Below are positions 7,550 through 15,282 of a stretch of 64,000 bases of DNA, piece by piece (position 1 is the first letter of the stretch; every line of letters begins with the position of its first letter). The position numbers and the translations under genes are program-made. This stretch comes from VRUE01 sp035318745 (GTDB taxonomy: Bacteria; Actinomycetota; Thermoleophilia; Solirubrobacterales; 70-9), in the NCBI GenBank assembly GCA_035318745.1, contig DATHEA010000002.1, positions 124,001-188,000 on the forward strand, given 5' to 3'. The notes under the pieces are model-generated. The model was not told the origin of the DNA and did no database searches. It was given only the letters and a program-made list of their open reading frames with translations.

Positions 7550-10090
7550 ATGGCCCTCGAGGCCCTCACCGGGCGCATCGAGGAGCGCGAGCTCGAGAAG
7601 GAGATGCGCTCGTCCTACCTCGATTATGCGATGAGCGTGATCGTGGGGCGGGCGCTGCCCGATGCCCGCGACGGCCTCAAGCCCGTCCACCGGCGGGTGC
7701 TCTACGCAATGCACGACGTCGGCCTGCAGCCGACCCGGGCGTACCGCAAGTGCGCCTTCATCGTCGGCGAGGTGATGGGTAAGTACCACCCGCACGGCGA
7801 CTCGGCGATCTACGACACGCTGGTACGGATGGCGCAGGACTTCTCCTTGCGCTACCAGCTTGTCGATGGCCAAGGCAACTTCGGCTCGATCGACGACGAT
7901 CCGGCCGCGGCGATGAGGTACACCGAGGCGCGGCTGACGCGGCTCGCGACCGAGCTGCTGCGCGACATCGACGCCGACACGGTCGACTTCGGCCCCAACT
8001 ACGACGAATCGACCCAGGAGCCCCTGGTGCTGCCCGCCCGCTTCCCGAACCTGCTGGTCAACGGCACGTCGGGGATCGCGGTCGGGATGGCAACCAACAT
8101 CCCGCCGCACAACTTGCGCGAGGTCGCAGCCGCGGTCGCCACCTACATCGACGACCCTGAAGTCGACCTCGCCGGCCTGATGGAGCACGTCAAGGGTCCC
8201 GATTTCCCCGGCGGCGGCATCATGAGCCGCGAGGGCATCCGGGACGCCTACGCCTCCGGCCGCGGCAGCATCAAGGTCCGTGCTCGCGCTCACGTCGAGC
8301 CGCTCAAGGGAGGCAAGGAGGCGATCGTCGTCACCGAGCTGCCCTTCACGGTGAAGAAGCTCGGCGACGGTGGCCTGGTCACGAAGATCGCCGACCTGGT
8401 CCGCGACAAGAAACTCGAGGGGATCTCGGACCTCCGCGACGAGTCGGACGGCTCCGGAATGCGGCTGGTGATCGAGCTCAAGCGCGGCGGCCCGCCCGCC
8501 AAGGTGGTGCTGAACAACCTCTACAAGAAAACCGCGATGCAGACGACCTTCGGCGCCAACATGGTGGCGCTGGTCGATGGTGTTCCGAAGACGCTGAGCC
8601 TGCGCGAGCTGATCCACCATTACGTGGACCATCAACGCGAGGTCGTCACCCGGCGCACCCAGTACGAACTGCGCCGCGCCGAGGCCCGCGCCCACATCCT
8701 CGAGGGGCTGTTGGTCGCACTCGACAACCTCGACGCGGTGATCGCGCTGATTCGCGGCTCGTCCGACCCCGACGCGGCACGCGAGGGCCTGATCGCCAAA
8801 TTCGAGCTCTCTCGCGAGCAGGCCCAGGCGATCCTCGACATGCGGTTGCAGCGACTCACCGCGCTGGAGGCCGACAAAGTCCGCGCTGAGCATGCCGACC
8901 TGATGGAGCGGATCGGTGAGCTGCGGGCGATCCTCGGCGACGAGGCGAAGGTGATGGCGCTGGTCAAGGAGGAGCTTGCCGAGGTCGTCGAGTCCTACGG
9001 CGACGAGCGGCGCACCGAACTCGCCCACTTCGAGGGCGATGTCGGGATCGAGGACATGATCGCCGACCAGCAGATGGTCATCTCGCTGACCGCTTCCGGC
9101 TACGTCAAGCGCTTGCCGCTGGCCACCTACCGCCAGCAGCACCGCGGTGGCGTCGGGGTGATGGGGATGAACATGAAGGAGGACGACTACATCGCCCACC
9201 TTCACATCTGCTCGACCCACGACTACCTGCTGTTCTTCACCAACAAGGGCAAGGTCTACCGGCTCAAGGTCTACGAGCTGCCGGAGGGTTCGCGGACGGC
9301 GAAAGGGAGCGCGCTGGTCAACCTGCTGCCCCTGCGTGAGGGCGAGAAGGTGATGGCGGTGATCCCGACCCGGGACTTCAAAGAGAACAAGTACCTGGCG
9401 TTCGCCACCGCCAAGGGCCAGTTCAAGAAAACCGAGTTCCTCGCCTACAACACGCCGATCCGCGCCGATGGCATCATTGCGATCAAGGTGCGCGACGGCG
9501 ACGAGCTGGTGCAGGTGCGGCTGACCTCGGGCGAGGACGACATCCTGATGGTGTCCAAGTCGGCCCACGCGGTGCGCTTCTCAGAGGGTGAGGCTCGGCC
9601 GATGGGGCGCGACACCTCCGGCGTGAAAGGGATGAACGTGAGCGCCAAGGTCGGCCGCGAGGCGAACCGGGTGCTGGCGATGGACGTCGCCCGCGACGAC
9701 ACCGAGCTCTTCGTCGTCACCGAGAACGGCTACGGCAAGCGGACTTCGATCGCCGAATACCCGCGCAAGGGCCGCGGCACGAAAGGCGTCCTCACCGCCA
9801 AGCTGACCGAGAAGAAGGGGGGCCTCGCCGGCGCTCTGATCGTGCGCGATCACCAGGAGCTGCTGTTCATCTCCCAGCTCGGCATGGTGCAGCGGACCTC
9901 GGCAAGCGGGATCTCGCTGATGGGCCGTCCCACGCAGGGAGTGAAGGTGATGAACATCAAGGACGACGACCGGATCAGCGCCGTCGCCCTCGTGGTCGAG
10001 TCGGGTGAGACGGGGCCTAGCAACGGCGATACGCCGGTGCAGGATGAGCTTGGCGAGGTGGAGGGACAGGACGGCTCTGGCGGAGCCTAG
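7550..10090 (+). CDS. gyrA: DNA gyrase subunit A
   Basis: 846 aa. The catalytic Tyr is Y124 in AAMRYTEARL. The quinolone-resistance region reads GKYHPHGDSAIYDT, with Ser85 and Asp89 at the positions equivalent to E. coli S83 and D87 (wild-type residues). The C-terminal beta-pinwheel has a variant GyrA box, QHRGGVG rather than the canonical Q-R-R-G-G-K-G. The acidic, Gly-rich tail (EVEGQDGSGGA) is encoded by the left arm of a long inverted repeat that continues past the stop. Confidence 0.97.
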   Translation: MALEALTGRIEERELEKEMRSSYLDYAMSVIVGRALPDARDGLKPVHRRVLYAMHDVGLQPTRAYRKCAFIVGEVMGKYHPHGDSAIYDTLVRMAQDFSLRYQLVDGQGNFGSIDDDPAAAMRYTEARLTRLATELLRDIDADTVDFGPNYDESTQEPLVLPARFPNLLVNGTSGIAVGMATNIPPHNLREVAAAVATYIDDPEVDLAGLMEHVKGPDFPGGGIMSREGIRDAYASGRGSIKVRARAHVEPLKGGKEAIVVTELPFTVKKLGDGGLVTKIADLVRDKKLEGISDLRDESDGSGMRLVIELKRGGPPAKVVLNNLYKKTAMQTTFGANMVALVDGVPKTLSLRELIHHYVDHQREVVTRRTQYELRRAEARAHILEGLLVALDNLDAVIALIRGSSDPDAAREGLIAKFELSREQAQAILDMRLQRLTALEADKVRAEHADLMERIGELRAILGDEAKVMALVKEELAEVVESYGDERRTELAHFEGDVGIEDMIADQQMVISLTASGYVKRLPLATYRQQHRGGVGVMGMNMKEDDYIAHLHICSTHDYLLFFTNKGKVYRLKVYELPEGSRTAKGSALVNLLPLREGEKVMAVIPTRDFKENKYLAFATAKGQFKKTEFLAYNTPIRADGIIAIKVRDGDELVQVRLTSGEDDILMVSKSAHAVRFSEGEARPMGRDTSGVKGMNVSAKVGREANRVLAMDVARDDTELFVVTENGYGKRTSIAEYPRKGRGTKGVLTAKLTEKKGGLAGALIVRDHQELLFISQLGMVQRTSASGISLMGRPTQGVKVMNIKDDDRISAVALVVESGETGPSNGDTPVQDELGEVEGQDGSGGA

Positions 10091-10200
10091 GTTCGCTTCG
10101 CTGACGCTCCGCTCACGAATTTGGTGCCGCTTCGCGGCTTGAATCACTCTGCGGAGCCGCTTCGCGAGGCTCCACCAGAGCCGTCCTGTCCCTCCACCTC
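10055..10200 (+). repeat. Long hairpin repeat at the gyrA 3' end (copy 1)
   Basis: The last 34 bp up to the gyrA stop (10055-10088) are complementary to 10167-10200, with 33 of 34 positions matching. The stem encloses a core that, with the GGAGCC/GGCTCC ends, spans 10082-10173 (92 bp) and recurs on the opposite strand at 11716-11806. The core contains a small CCGC-TTC-GCGG hairpin and several CGCTTCGC-type motifs. In both copies the element follows the stop codon of the upstream gene in the same transcriptional orientation, which suggests a terminator or processing element. Confidence 0.85.
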
Positions 10201-10284
10201 GGGCGCAAGCTGGAGGGCGCCGATTCCCTATTGCAGACGGTTCGCAAGCTTCAAGGGGGCGGCTGCGTAGAATTCCCGAGCAAG

Positions 10285-10791
10285 ATGGCACGCGTCCTTG
10301 TTTTGAATGCGACGTATGAGCCGATCAACGTATGCACGTTGAGACGCGCTGCTGTCCTGCTCTTGAAGGAGAAAGCCGAGCTATTGGAGCGGCGCGAGGG
10401 GGCGATCCACTCCGAGCACATGACGATGGAGCGACCCGACGTGATCCGCCTGGTCAGTTACGTGCGGGTGCCACGCGAGGCGCATCGGCGCAAGATCACC
10501 AGGCGTGCCGTGCTCGCCCGCGACGCCTGGACCTGCCAGTACTGCGGCTCGACCAAATCCGGACTGACCGTCGATCACGTCATCCCCCGCAGCCGGGGCG
10601 GCAAATCGGTCTGGGGAAACATCGTCGCCGCTTGCGCCAGCTGCAACAGGCGGAAGGGCAACCGCCTACCTCATGAGATCCAGATGCACCCGAAGAAGTC
10701 GCCAAAGGCCCCGGGCCCCAGCATCTTCATCCAGGTGGCCAGCCCCAACATCCCGCCTGCCTGGCAGCAGTACTTGCCTGTCGCTGCCTAG
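10285..10791 (+). CDS. HNH endonuclease family protein
   Basis: 168 aa from ATG 10285 (MARVLVLNATYEPINVC); the frame is open further upstream, but the conserved family start is here. The HNH module is complete: CQYCG, then DHVIPRSRGG, then CASCNRRKGNR, giving two Cys pairs that would bind zinc and the His-Asn-His metal site. This short HNH family is widespread in Actinomycetota and cyanobacteria; its substrate is unknown. It follows gyrA after the long hairpin repeat. Confidence 0.9.
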   Translation: MARVLVLNATYEPINVCTLRRAAVLLLKEKAELLERREGAIHSEHMTMERPDVIRLVSYVRVPREAHRRKITRRAVLARDAWTCQYCGSTKSGLTVDHVIPRSRGGKSVWGNIVAACASCNRRKGNRLPHEIQMHPKKSPKAPGPSIFIQVASPNIPPAWQQYLPVAA

Positions 10792-10801
10792 CAAGCTCCC
10801 C

Positions 10802-11638
10802 TCAGCCGATCGGGTAAGAGCCCAGGATCCGCACGCTCTCGGCCTTCGCCCTCAGCGCCTCCAAGGCCTCGGCGATGGGCTGGTCGTCGACCGCCCCTTC
10901 GAGGTCGCAGAAGAACATGTAGCGGCCCAGGCCCTGGCGTGCCGGCCGCGACTCGATGCGGCTGAGGTTGATCTCGCGGCTGGAGAACTCGCGGAGCGCG
11001 TCGACGAGGGCTCCGGGATGGTCCTCGCCGAGCTCGGAGAAGACCAGCGAGGTGCGTGACGGGCCGCGGCTCTCCACCTCGGTCCCGCTCGCCGCGATCC
11101 AGACGAAGCGGGTCACGTTGTCGCCCTCGTCCTCGATCCCTTCGCGCAGCACGGTGCAGCCGTAGAGATCGGCGGCGGCGCGAGCGCCGATCGCCGCCCA
11201 GGGCCGCACCGACTCGCCGACCATCCGCACCGCCTCGGCGGTGCTGCTGACGCTGCGCCGTTCGACCCCGGGCAGGTTCGCCCGCAGGAAGCCGGCGCAT
11301 TGCGCGAGCGGCTGGGGGTGGGAGAGGATCGCCGAGACCTGCTCCAGCTCGACCCCCTCGCGGGCGATCAGGTGGGCGTGGACACGGAAGTCGTACTCGC
11401 CGACGATCGCCACGGCCTCGGTGTCGAAGGCGAGCGTGTCGAGGGTGCTCCGCACCGACCCCTCGATCGAGTTCTCGAAGGGCACCAGCCCCCGCTCGAC
11501 CTCGCCCCGCTCGACCGCCACGATCGCGTCGTGGACGGTAGCCGTCCGCATAGCCTCAATCTCCTCACCCTCAGGCAACGCCTCCCGCAAAGCATCTTCA
11601 GTGAACGTCCCAGCCGGTCCGAGAAACGAGATCTTCAC
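10802..11638 (-). CDS. pheA: Prephenate dehydratase
   Basis: 278 aa from GTG 11638 (MKISFLGPAGTFTEDAL). The catalytic domain has LVPFENSIEGSV and the TRF motif in DNVTRFVWI; a C-terminal ACT domain starts near TSLVFSELGEDHPGALVDAL and contains the ESRPA motif, the usual Phe-sensing site. It converts prephenate to phenylpyruvate in phenylalanine synthesis. The open frame continues nine codons upstream, but GTG 11638 is the family start. It is convergent with the HNH gene. Confidence 0.95.
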   Translation of the reverse strand: MKISFLGPAGTFTEDALREALPEGEEIEAMRTATVHDAIVAVERGEVERGLVPFENSIEGSVRSTLDTLAFDTEAVAIVGEYDFRVHAHLIAREGVELEQVSAILSHPQPLAQCAGFLRANLPGVERRSVSSTAEAVRMVGESVRPWAAIGARAAADLYGCTVLREGIEDEGDNVTRFVWIAASGTEVESRGPSRTSLVFSELGEDHPGALVDALREFSSREINLSRIESRPARQGLGRYMFFCDLEGAVDDQPIAEALEALRAKAESVRILGSYPIG

Positions 11639-11698
11639 TAGAGACTGATGGGCCGGGGGCACCAACCTTGTGAGGTTGATGGCTGCGCGACGAGGGCG

Positions 11699-11823
11699 GT
11701 AGGGATGGTTCCGCTGGAGCCTCGCAAAGCGGCTCCGCAGAGTGATTCAAACCGCGAAGCGGTCCAACATAGTGAGCGAAGCGTCAGCGAAGCGAACCTG
11801 GGCTCCGTCGGAACCATCCCCAC
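11699..11823 (-). repeat. Long hairpin repeat (copy 2)
   Basis: The second copy of the element at 10055-10200, in opposite genomic orientation. The core 11716-11806 (91 bp) differs from the reverse complement of copy 1 at only about nine positions, mostly in one short patch. The flanking arms (about 11699-11715 and 11807-11823) differ from those of copy 1 but are complementary to each other around GGGATGGTTCCG/CGGAACCATCCC. It lies between the stop of the CARDB gene and the pheA start, so its orientation relative to transcription matches copy 1. Confidence 0.85.
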
Positions 11824-11831
11824 TGCGCCGC

Positions 11832-12872
11832 TCATTCAAAGACGACGGTGTAAGACGCTTCGTTGTTTTCCGACACTTCCTCGCCGGGAACCGGTTCGGC
11901 TTCGACTTCCAGCGTCACTTCGCCTTCCGGTGCGGGGGTGAGCGGGATCGTCACCGTTTCGGTCGCCCCAGCTTCGATGCTGCTGATGTCCCCCTGCACG
12001 GCGCTGCCACCGCTGACGGTGACGGAAACCGTGACCCCGTTCTCGGTCGATTCGCCCTGGTTCTGCACCTGGACTTCGACTTCCGGCGTTTCTTCCGCGC
12101 TCACCGCAGTGCTGCCTTCCGGCGTCAGTTCGGTTCCGTTGATGCTGACCCCGATCAGGCCGAGGCCATGGACGCCGGCCGTTTCCCCCGTGGCGGCGCC
12201 GCTGACCGAGGCGAGTGCCGTGCTCACGGCGCTTTCTTCCAGCCAGGTCGAGCCTTCGGGGACGAATTCGCTCTTCGGCACGTCGTCGCCTTCGATGCCA
12301 TTGTCGGCCAGCACTCCGTCGATCTCCGGGCGGGCGACGGACGCGTAGACGACGTCGCTGGCCGCCAGCACGTTCATCTGCTTGGCGATGATTTCGGTCG
12401 CTTTCTTCGATCCCGCTTCGCCCAGCGCGGTGCTGACCTTGTCGGCGATTTCGGTCATCGCCGCGCCGCGCAGCTCGTAGACGAGCTTCAAGGCGTCCTG
12501 GGCGCTGCCCATGTCGCCCGGGGTATCGAGGCCGTCGACCCGCGCCACGTAGTTGTCCATCGCACTGCGGTCGGCGTTGACCTCGGCGACGAACTCGGTC
12601 ACCGAGAGGTTGCCGGGGTCGGAGAGCTTGCCGAAGAAGGACTTGCTGGTCTGTTCGGTCTCGTCGACGATCTGGGTGACGTTGCGGGCGTAGTCGCTCA
12701 GCGCCCGGTGCTTGCGGGCGTTGAGGCAGCCACGGACACCGAGCACGATCAGGATCAGGATCAGCAGGCCGGCGCCGAGGGCGAGCCCGCGCCGCAGCAG
12801 GATCTGCTGCCGTTCGGGACGGCGTGGCGGGCGCGGTCGGCGCCCCGGCCGAGATGCGAGCGAATCCTCCAA
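11832..12872 (-). CDS. Membrane-anchored CARDB-domain protein
   Basis: 346 aa. An Arg/Pro-rich cytoplasmic N-terminus (1-25) is followed by one membrane segment (about 26-46, LALGAGLLILILIVLGV) and a large outside region. Residues 50-200 are helical. Residues about 235-345 look like a CARDB (cell-adhesion-related, Ig-like) domain: ELTPEGST, EVEVQVQNQGES, TVTIPLTPAPEGEV, ENNEASYTVVF. The gene diverges from the kinase at 12928 and so may belong to the same cell-envelope locus. Glu codons are predominantly GAA outside the membrane. Confidence 0.75.
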   Translation of the reverse strand: MEDSLASRPGRRPRPPRRPERQQILLRRGLALGAGLLILILIVLGVRGCLNARKHRALSDYARNVTQIVDETEQTSKSFFGKLSDPGNLSVTEFVAEVNADRSAMDNYVARVDGLDTPGDMGSAQDALKLVYELRGAAMTEIADKVSTALGEAGSKKATEIIAKQMNVLAASDVVYASVARPEIDGVLADNGIEGDDVPKSEFVPEGSTWLEESAVSTALASVSGAATGETAGVHGLGLIGVSINGTELTPEGSTAVSAEETPEVEVQVQNQGESTENGVTVSVTVSGGSAVQGDISSIEAGATETVTIPLTPAPEGEVTLEVEAEPVPGEEVSENNEASYTVVFE

Positions 12873-12927
12873 GAAGCAGGGAGTATGTCGCAGGAGGAAG
12901 CGGAATCACGGCGAAGTCGGAGAAGCG

Positions 12928-13845
12928 ATGGTCGGCTCCCTCGTTCTCAACCGTTTCCTGATCGAGCGCCGCATCGGCAGCGGCGGCTTCGGCGTCGTCT
13001 ACGAGGCCTGGGACGGGCGCCTGGAGAGGACCGTCGCAGTCAAGGCGATCGAATCCCGCGGCGAGGCCGGACAGCGGGTCCTGCGCGAGGCGCAGGCGGC
13101 AGCCCGGCTCAACCACCCCGGCATCGTCACCCTCTACGAGATGGGGGAGGAGGATGGCAATGCGCTGCTGGTCACCGAGCTGGTCGAGGGCAGCACCCTG
13201 GCTGGACTGAGTCGCGAAGGGGCGCTCAGCGACCGCGAGATCGCAGAGATCGGCGGCGATCTCTGCGAGGCGCTCGACCACGCCCACTCCCGTGGCGTCG
13301 TCCACCGCGACATCAAGCCGCAGAACGTCCTCGTTGCTCCCGAGGGGGAATTCCGCGCCAAGCTGATGGACTTCGGCATCGCCCGGCTCGCCGACGGCGC
13401 CGCCTTGACCGCCCCCGGCGACGTCGTCGGCACCCTCGCCTACATGTCCCCCGAGCAGGCAGAGGGCCAGATGGCGGGCCCCGAGGCGGACGTCTACTCG
13501 CTGGCTCTGACCCTGTACGAGTGCTGGGGTGGCGAGAACCCCAATCGCCGCGCTACGCCCGCCGCGACGGCGCGAGCGATCGGCAGCCGCCCTCGCCCGC
13601 TGCGACGGCTCCGCCCCGATCTGCCGCGCGAGCTCAGCGACACGATCGACGCCGCCCTGCAGCCACGGCCCTCGCGACGACCGGCCCTGGACGAGCTCGG
13701 CAGCGCGATCGAGGACGCGCTCGAGCACCTCGCCGACGACCTTCCCCCGGTCAACGCGCCATTCGGCCTGCGTATCGGCGCGGTGGCCGCTGCCGCGATG
13801 CTCGGGGCCTGGCTGGCGCTGGGTCACTTGGCCGTCCTACCCTAG
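12928..13845 (+). CDS. PknA-like Ser/Thr protein kinase
   Basis: 305 aa from ATG 12928 (GGAG at 12919-12922). The Hanks-type kinase domain covers residues 1-260: glycine loop IGSGGFGVVYEA, VAVK lysine, HRDIKPQNVL catalytic loop, DFGIA and the SPEQA segment. A single membrane helix ends the protein (about 280-300) with almost nothing outside, so it lacks a sensor domain. It is first in the kinase-FHA-phosphatase-RodA-PBP cluster, in the place of mycobacterial PknA. Its TAG stop is in frame with the next gene. Confidence 0.93.
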   Translation: MVGSLVLNRFLIERRIGSGGFGVVYEAWDGRLERTVAVKAIESRGEAGQRVLREAQAAARLNHPGIVTLYEMGEEDGNALLVTELVEGSTLAGLSREGALSDREIAEIGGDLCEALDHAHSRGVVHRDIKPQNVLVAPEGEFRAKLMDFGIARLADGAALTAPGDVVGTLAYMSPEQAEGQMAGPEADVYSLALTLYECWGGENPNRRATPAATARAIGSRPRPLRRLRPDLPRELSDTIDAALQPRPSRRPALDELGSAIEDALEHLADDLPPVNAPFGLRIGAVAAAAMLGAWLALGHLAVLP

Positions 13846-13854
13846 GATTTCCCG

Positions 13855-14622
13855 ATCAGCGTTCTACGCAGCCTCGAGAGTCGGATCGAAGGCCTCGTCG
13901 AGGGGGTCTTCAGCCGCGCCTTCAGCTCGGAGGTACAGCCGGTCGAGCTGGCACGCAAGCTGGCCAAGGAGATGGACTCCCACAAGACCGCCGGGGTGGC
14001 GCGGGTCTACGTCCCCAACGAGTACACGGTTTACCTCTCGGGTAAGGACCGCACCCGGTTGGAGGGTTACGAGCGCTCGCTCGAGCAGGAGCTCTCCGGC
14101 TACCTTCTGGAGCACGCGCGCCGCCGCAGCTATGACCTCTTGACCCGGCCCACCGTCGCTTTCGAGACCGACGAGCGCCTGCGGCTGGGTGAGTTCGGGA
14201 TCCAGACGCGGCTGGTCAAGCCCCCTGCCCATGAGGGAGAGGCTCCCGTCCAGGGGGAGGAGGGCCACACGATGGTCTACTCGGCAGTGCGTGACGCTCC
14301 GCCGCCGGCCGAGGGTCCCTCGCACCGCGCCGAAGTGACGACCCGAGCCGTCGTCACCGTCGACGACCGCCGTTACGTGCTCGACGGCGAGCGTTCGACG
14401 GTCGGCCGCTCGCGCGACGCCGACTGCGTCTTGCGCGACCCCAACGTCTCCCGCCACCACGCCGAGCTGCGCCGCTCGCCTGGCGGCGAGTGGACGATCG
14501 CCGACCTCGGCTCGACCAACGGGGTCAAGGTCAACGGGCGCCGCGTCGGCTCGACCCGGCTCAAATCAGGCGATCAGGTCACCTTGGGGACGACGACCTT
14601 CAGGTTCGACATCGAGCAGTAG
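13855..14622 (+). CDS. fhaA: FhaA-like protein (DUF3662 + FHA), non-standard start
   Basis: 255 aa if translation begins at ATC 13855 (ISVLRSLESRIEGLVEGVFS), which matches the conserved N-terminus of DUF3662 proteins and has AGGA at 13844-13847, seven bases upstream. No ATG, GTG or TTG exists between the preceding TAG (13843-13845, same frame) and ATG 13972, and starting at 13972 would delete 39 conserved residues. The N-terminal DUF3662 domain covers residues 1-115 and the C-terminal FHA domain about 165-253 (VGRSRDADCVL, VSRHHAEL, LGSTNGVKVNG). The FHA domain binds phosphothreonine, probably on substrates of the neighbouring kinases. Confidence 0.85.
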   Translation: MSVLRSLESRIEGLVEGVFSRAFSSEVQPVELARKLAKEMDSHKTAGVARVYVPNEYTVYLSGKDRTRLEGYERSLEQELSGYLLEHARRRSYDLLTRPTVAFETDERLRLGEFGIQTRLVKPPAHEGEAPVQGEEGHTMVYSAVRDAPPPAEGPSHRAEVTTRAVVTVDDRRYVLDGERSTVGRSRDADCVLRDPNVSRHHAELRRSPGGEWTIADLGSTNGVKVNGRRVGSTRLKSGDQVTLGTTTFRFDIEQ

Positions 14623-14627
14623 ACCGA

Positions 14628-14790
14628 GATGCCTGACCCCACGACCCCGCACGCCTGGATGACGCGCGTGGCGCTGCGCATCTCTGCGTCCTCGGGTTTG
14701 CCTTTGCAACCAGCAAAGGCTGCACCCTGCGTCCTTGATCTGCTTGGCCACGCACGCCCCCAGTCGCACGCGGTCGTGGGGTCAGGCATC
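14628..14790 (+). repeat. 163-bp intergenic hairpin with perfect 19-bp arms
   Basis: GATGCCTGACCCCACGACC (14628-14646) is exactly complementary to 14772-14790. An internal hairpin GCCTTTGC-AACCA-GCAAAGGC sits near the middle (about 14698-14718). It fills almost the entire gap between fhaA and fhaB. Its core does not resemble the gyrA/pheA repeat. It may be a mobile palindromic element, a terminator or a structured RNA. Confidence 0.75.
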
Positions 14791-14805
14791 TAGTCTGCTG
14801 AGCGC

Positions 14806-15282
14806 GTGGCCTACGACCCGATCTCCGTCGCCCTCAAGTTCGGCTTCCTCGCCGTCCTCTACCTGTTCCTGCTCTGGATTGCGCGCAGCGCGCTGAGGGA
14901 CCTGCGCGGCACGGTCGCGCCCGCGCCCGACGCGACCGGGTTCCATCCGCTGCCCGCATTCGAGGGCTCCACGGCGGGCGGCGACGCATGGCTGGTGGCG
15001 CTGCGCGGCGGCGGCCTGCGCGAGGGCGAGCGCTTCGATCTGATCGGCGGCCTCTCGATCGGCCGCTCGCAGGAAGCCGACCTGCGAATCGACGACCGCT
15101 ACGCCTCCGGGCTGCACGCAAGGATCTTCTCGCGCGAGGGGCGCACCTACGTCGAAGATATGAGCTCCACCAACGGCACCCTGCTCAACGACGCCGCCCT
15201 GCATGGCGAGGCCGAGTTGCTCGACGGCGACGTGGTGAGAATCGGCGACACCGAGCTCAGGTTCGAGGCGGGGGGGACGTAG
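14806..15282 (+). CDS. fhaB: FhaB-like membrane FHA-domain protein
   Basis: 158 aa from GTG 14806. One N-terminal membrane helix (about 8-27, VALKFGFLAVLYLFLLWI) is followed by a linker and a C-terminal FHA domain (about 70-155) with IGRSQEADLRI, SGLHARIF and MSSTNGTLLN. Mycobacterial FhaB/FipA has the same arrangement and is a kinase substrate linked to cell division. The stop TAG overlaps the pstP GTG by one base. Confidence 0.9.
   Translation: MAYDPISVALKFGFLAVLYLFLLWIARSALRDLRGTVAPAPDATGFHPLPAFEGSTAGGDAWLVALRGGGLREGERFDLIGGLSIGRSQEADLRIDDRYASGLHARIFSREGRTYVEDMSSTNGTLLNDAALHGEAELLDGDVVRIGDTELRFEAGGT

Noticed and set aside
6032..9568. An open frame of 1178 codons on the minus strand opposite gyrB and gyrA
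   Set aside because: It is the antisense shadow of two certain genes; high GC keeps this frame open. Its product has no domain pattern and is low-complexity in Asp/His/Arg/Leu.
14566..14769. Short frames within the 14628-14790 hairpin
   Set aside because: They run through the inverted repeat arms, overlap fhaA and lack any ribosome-binding site.
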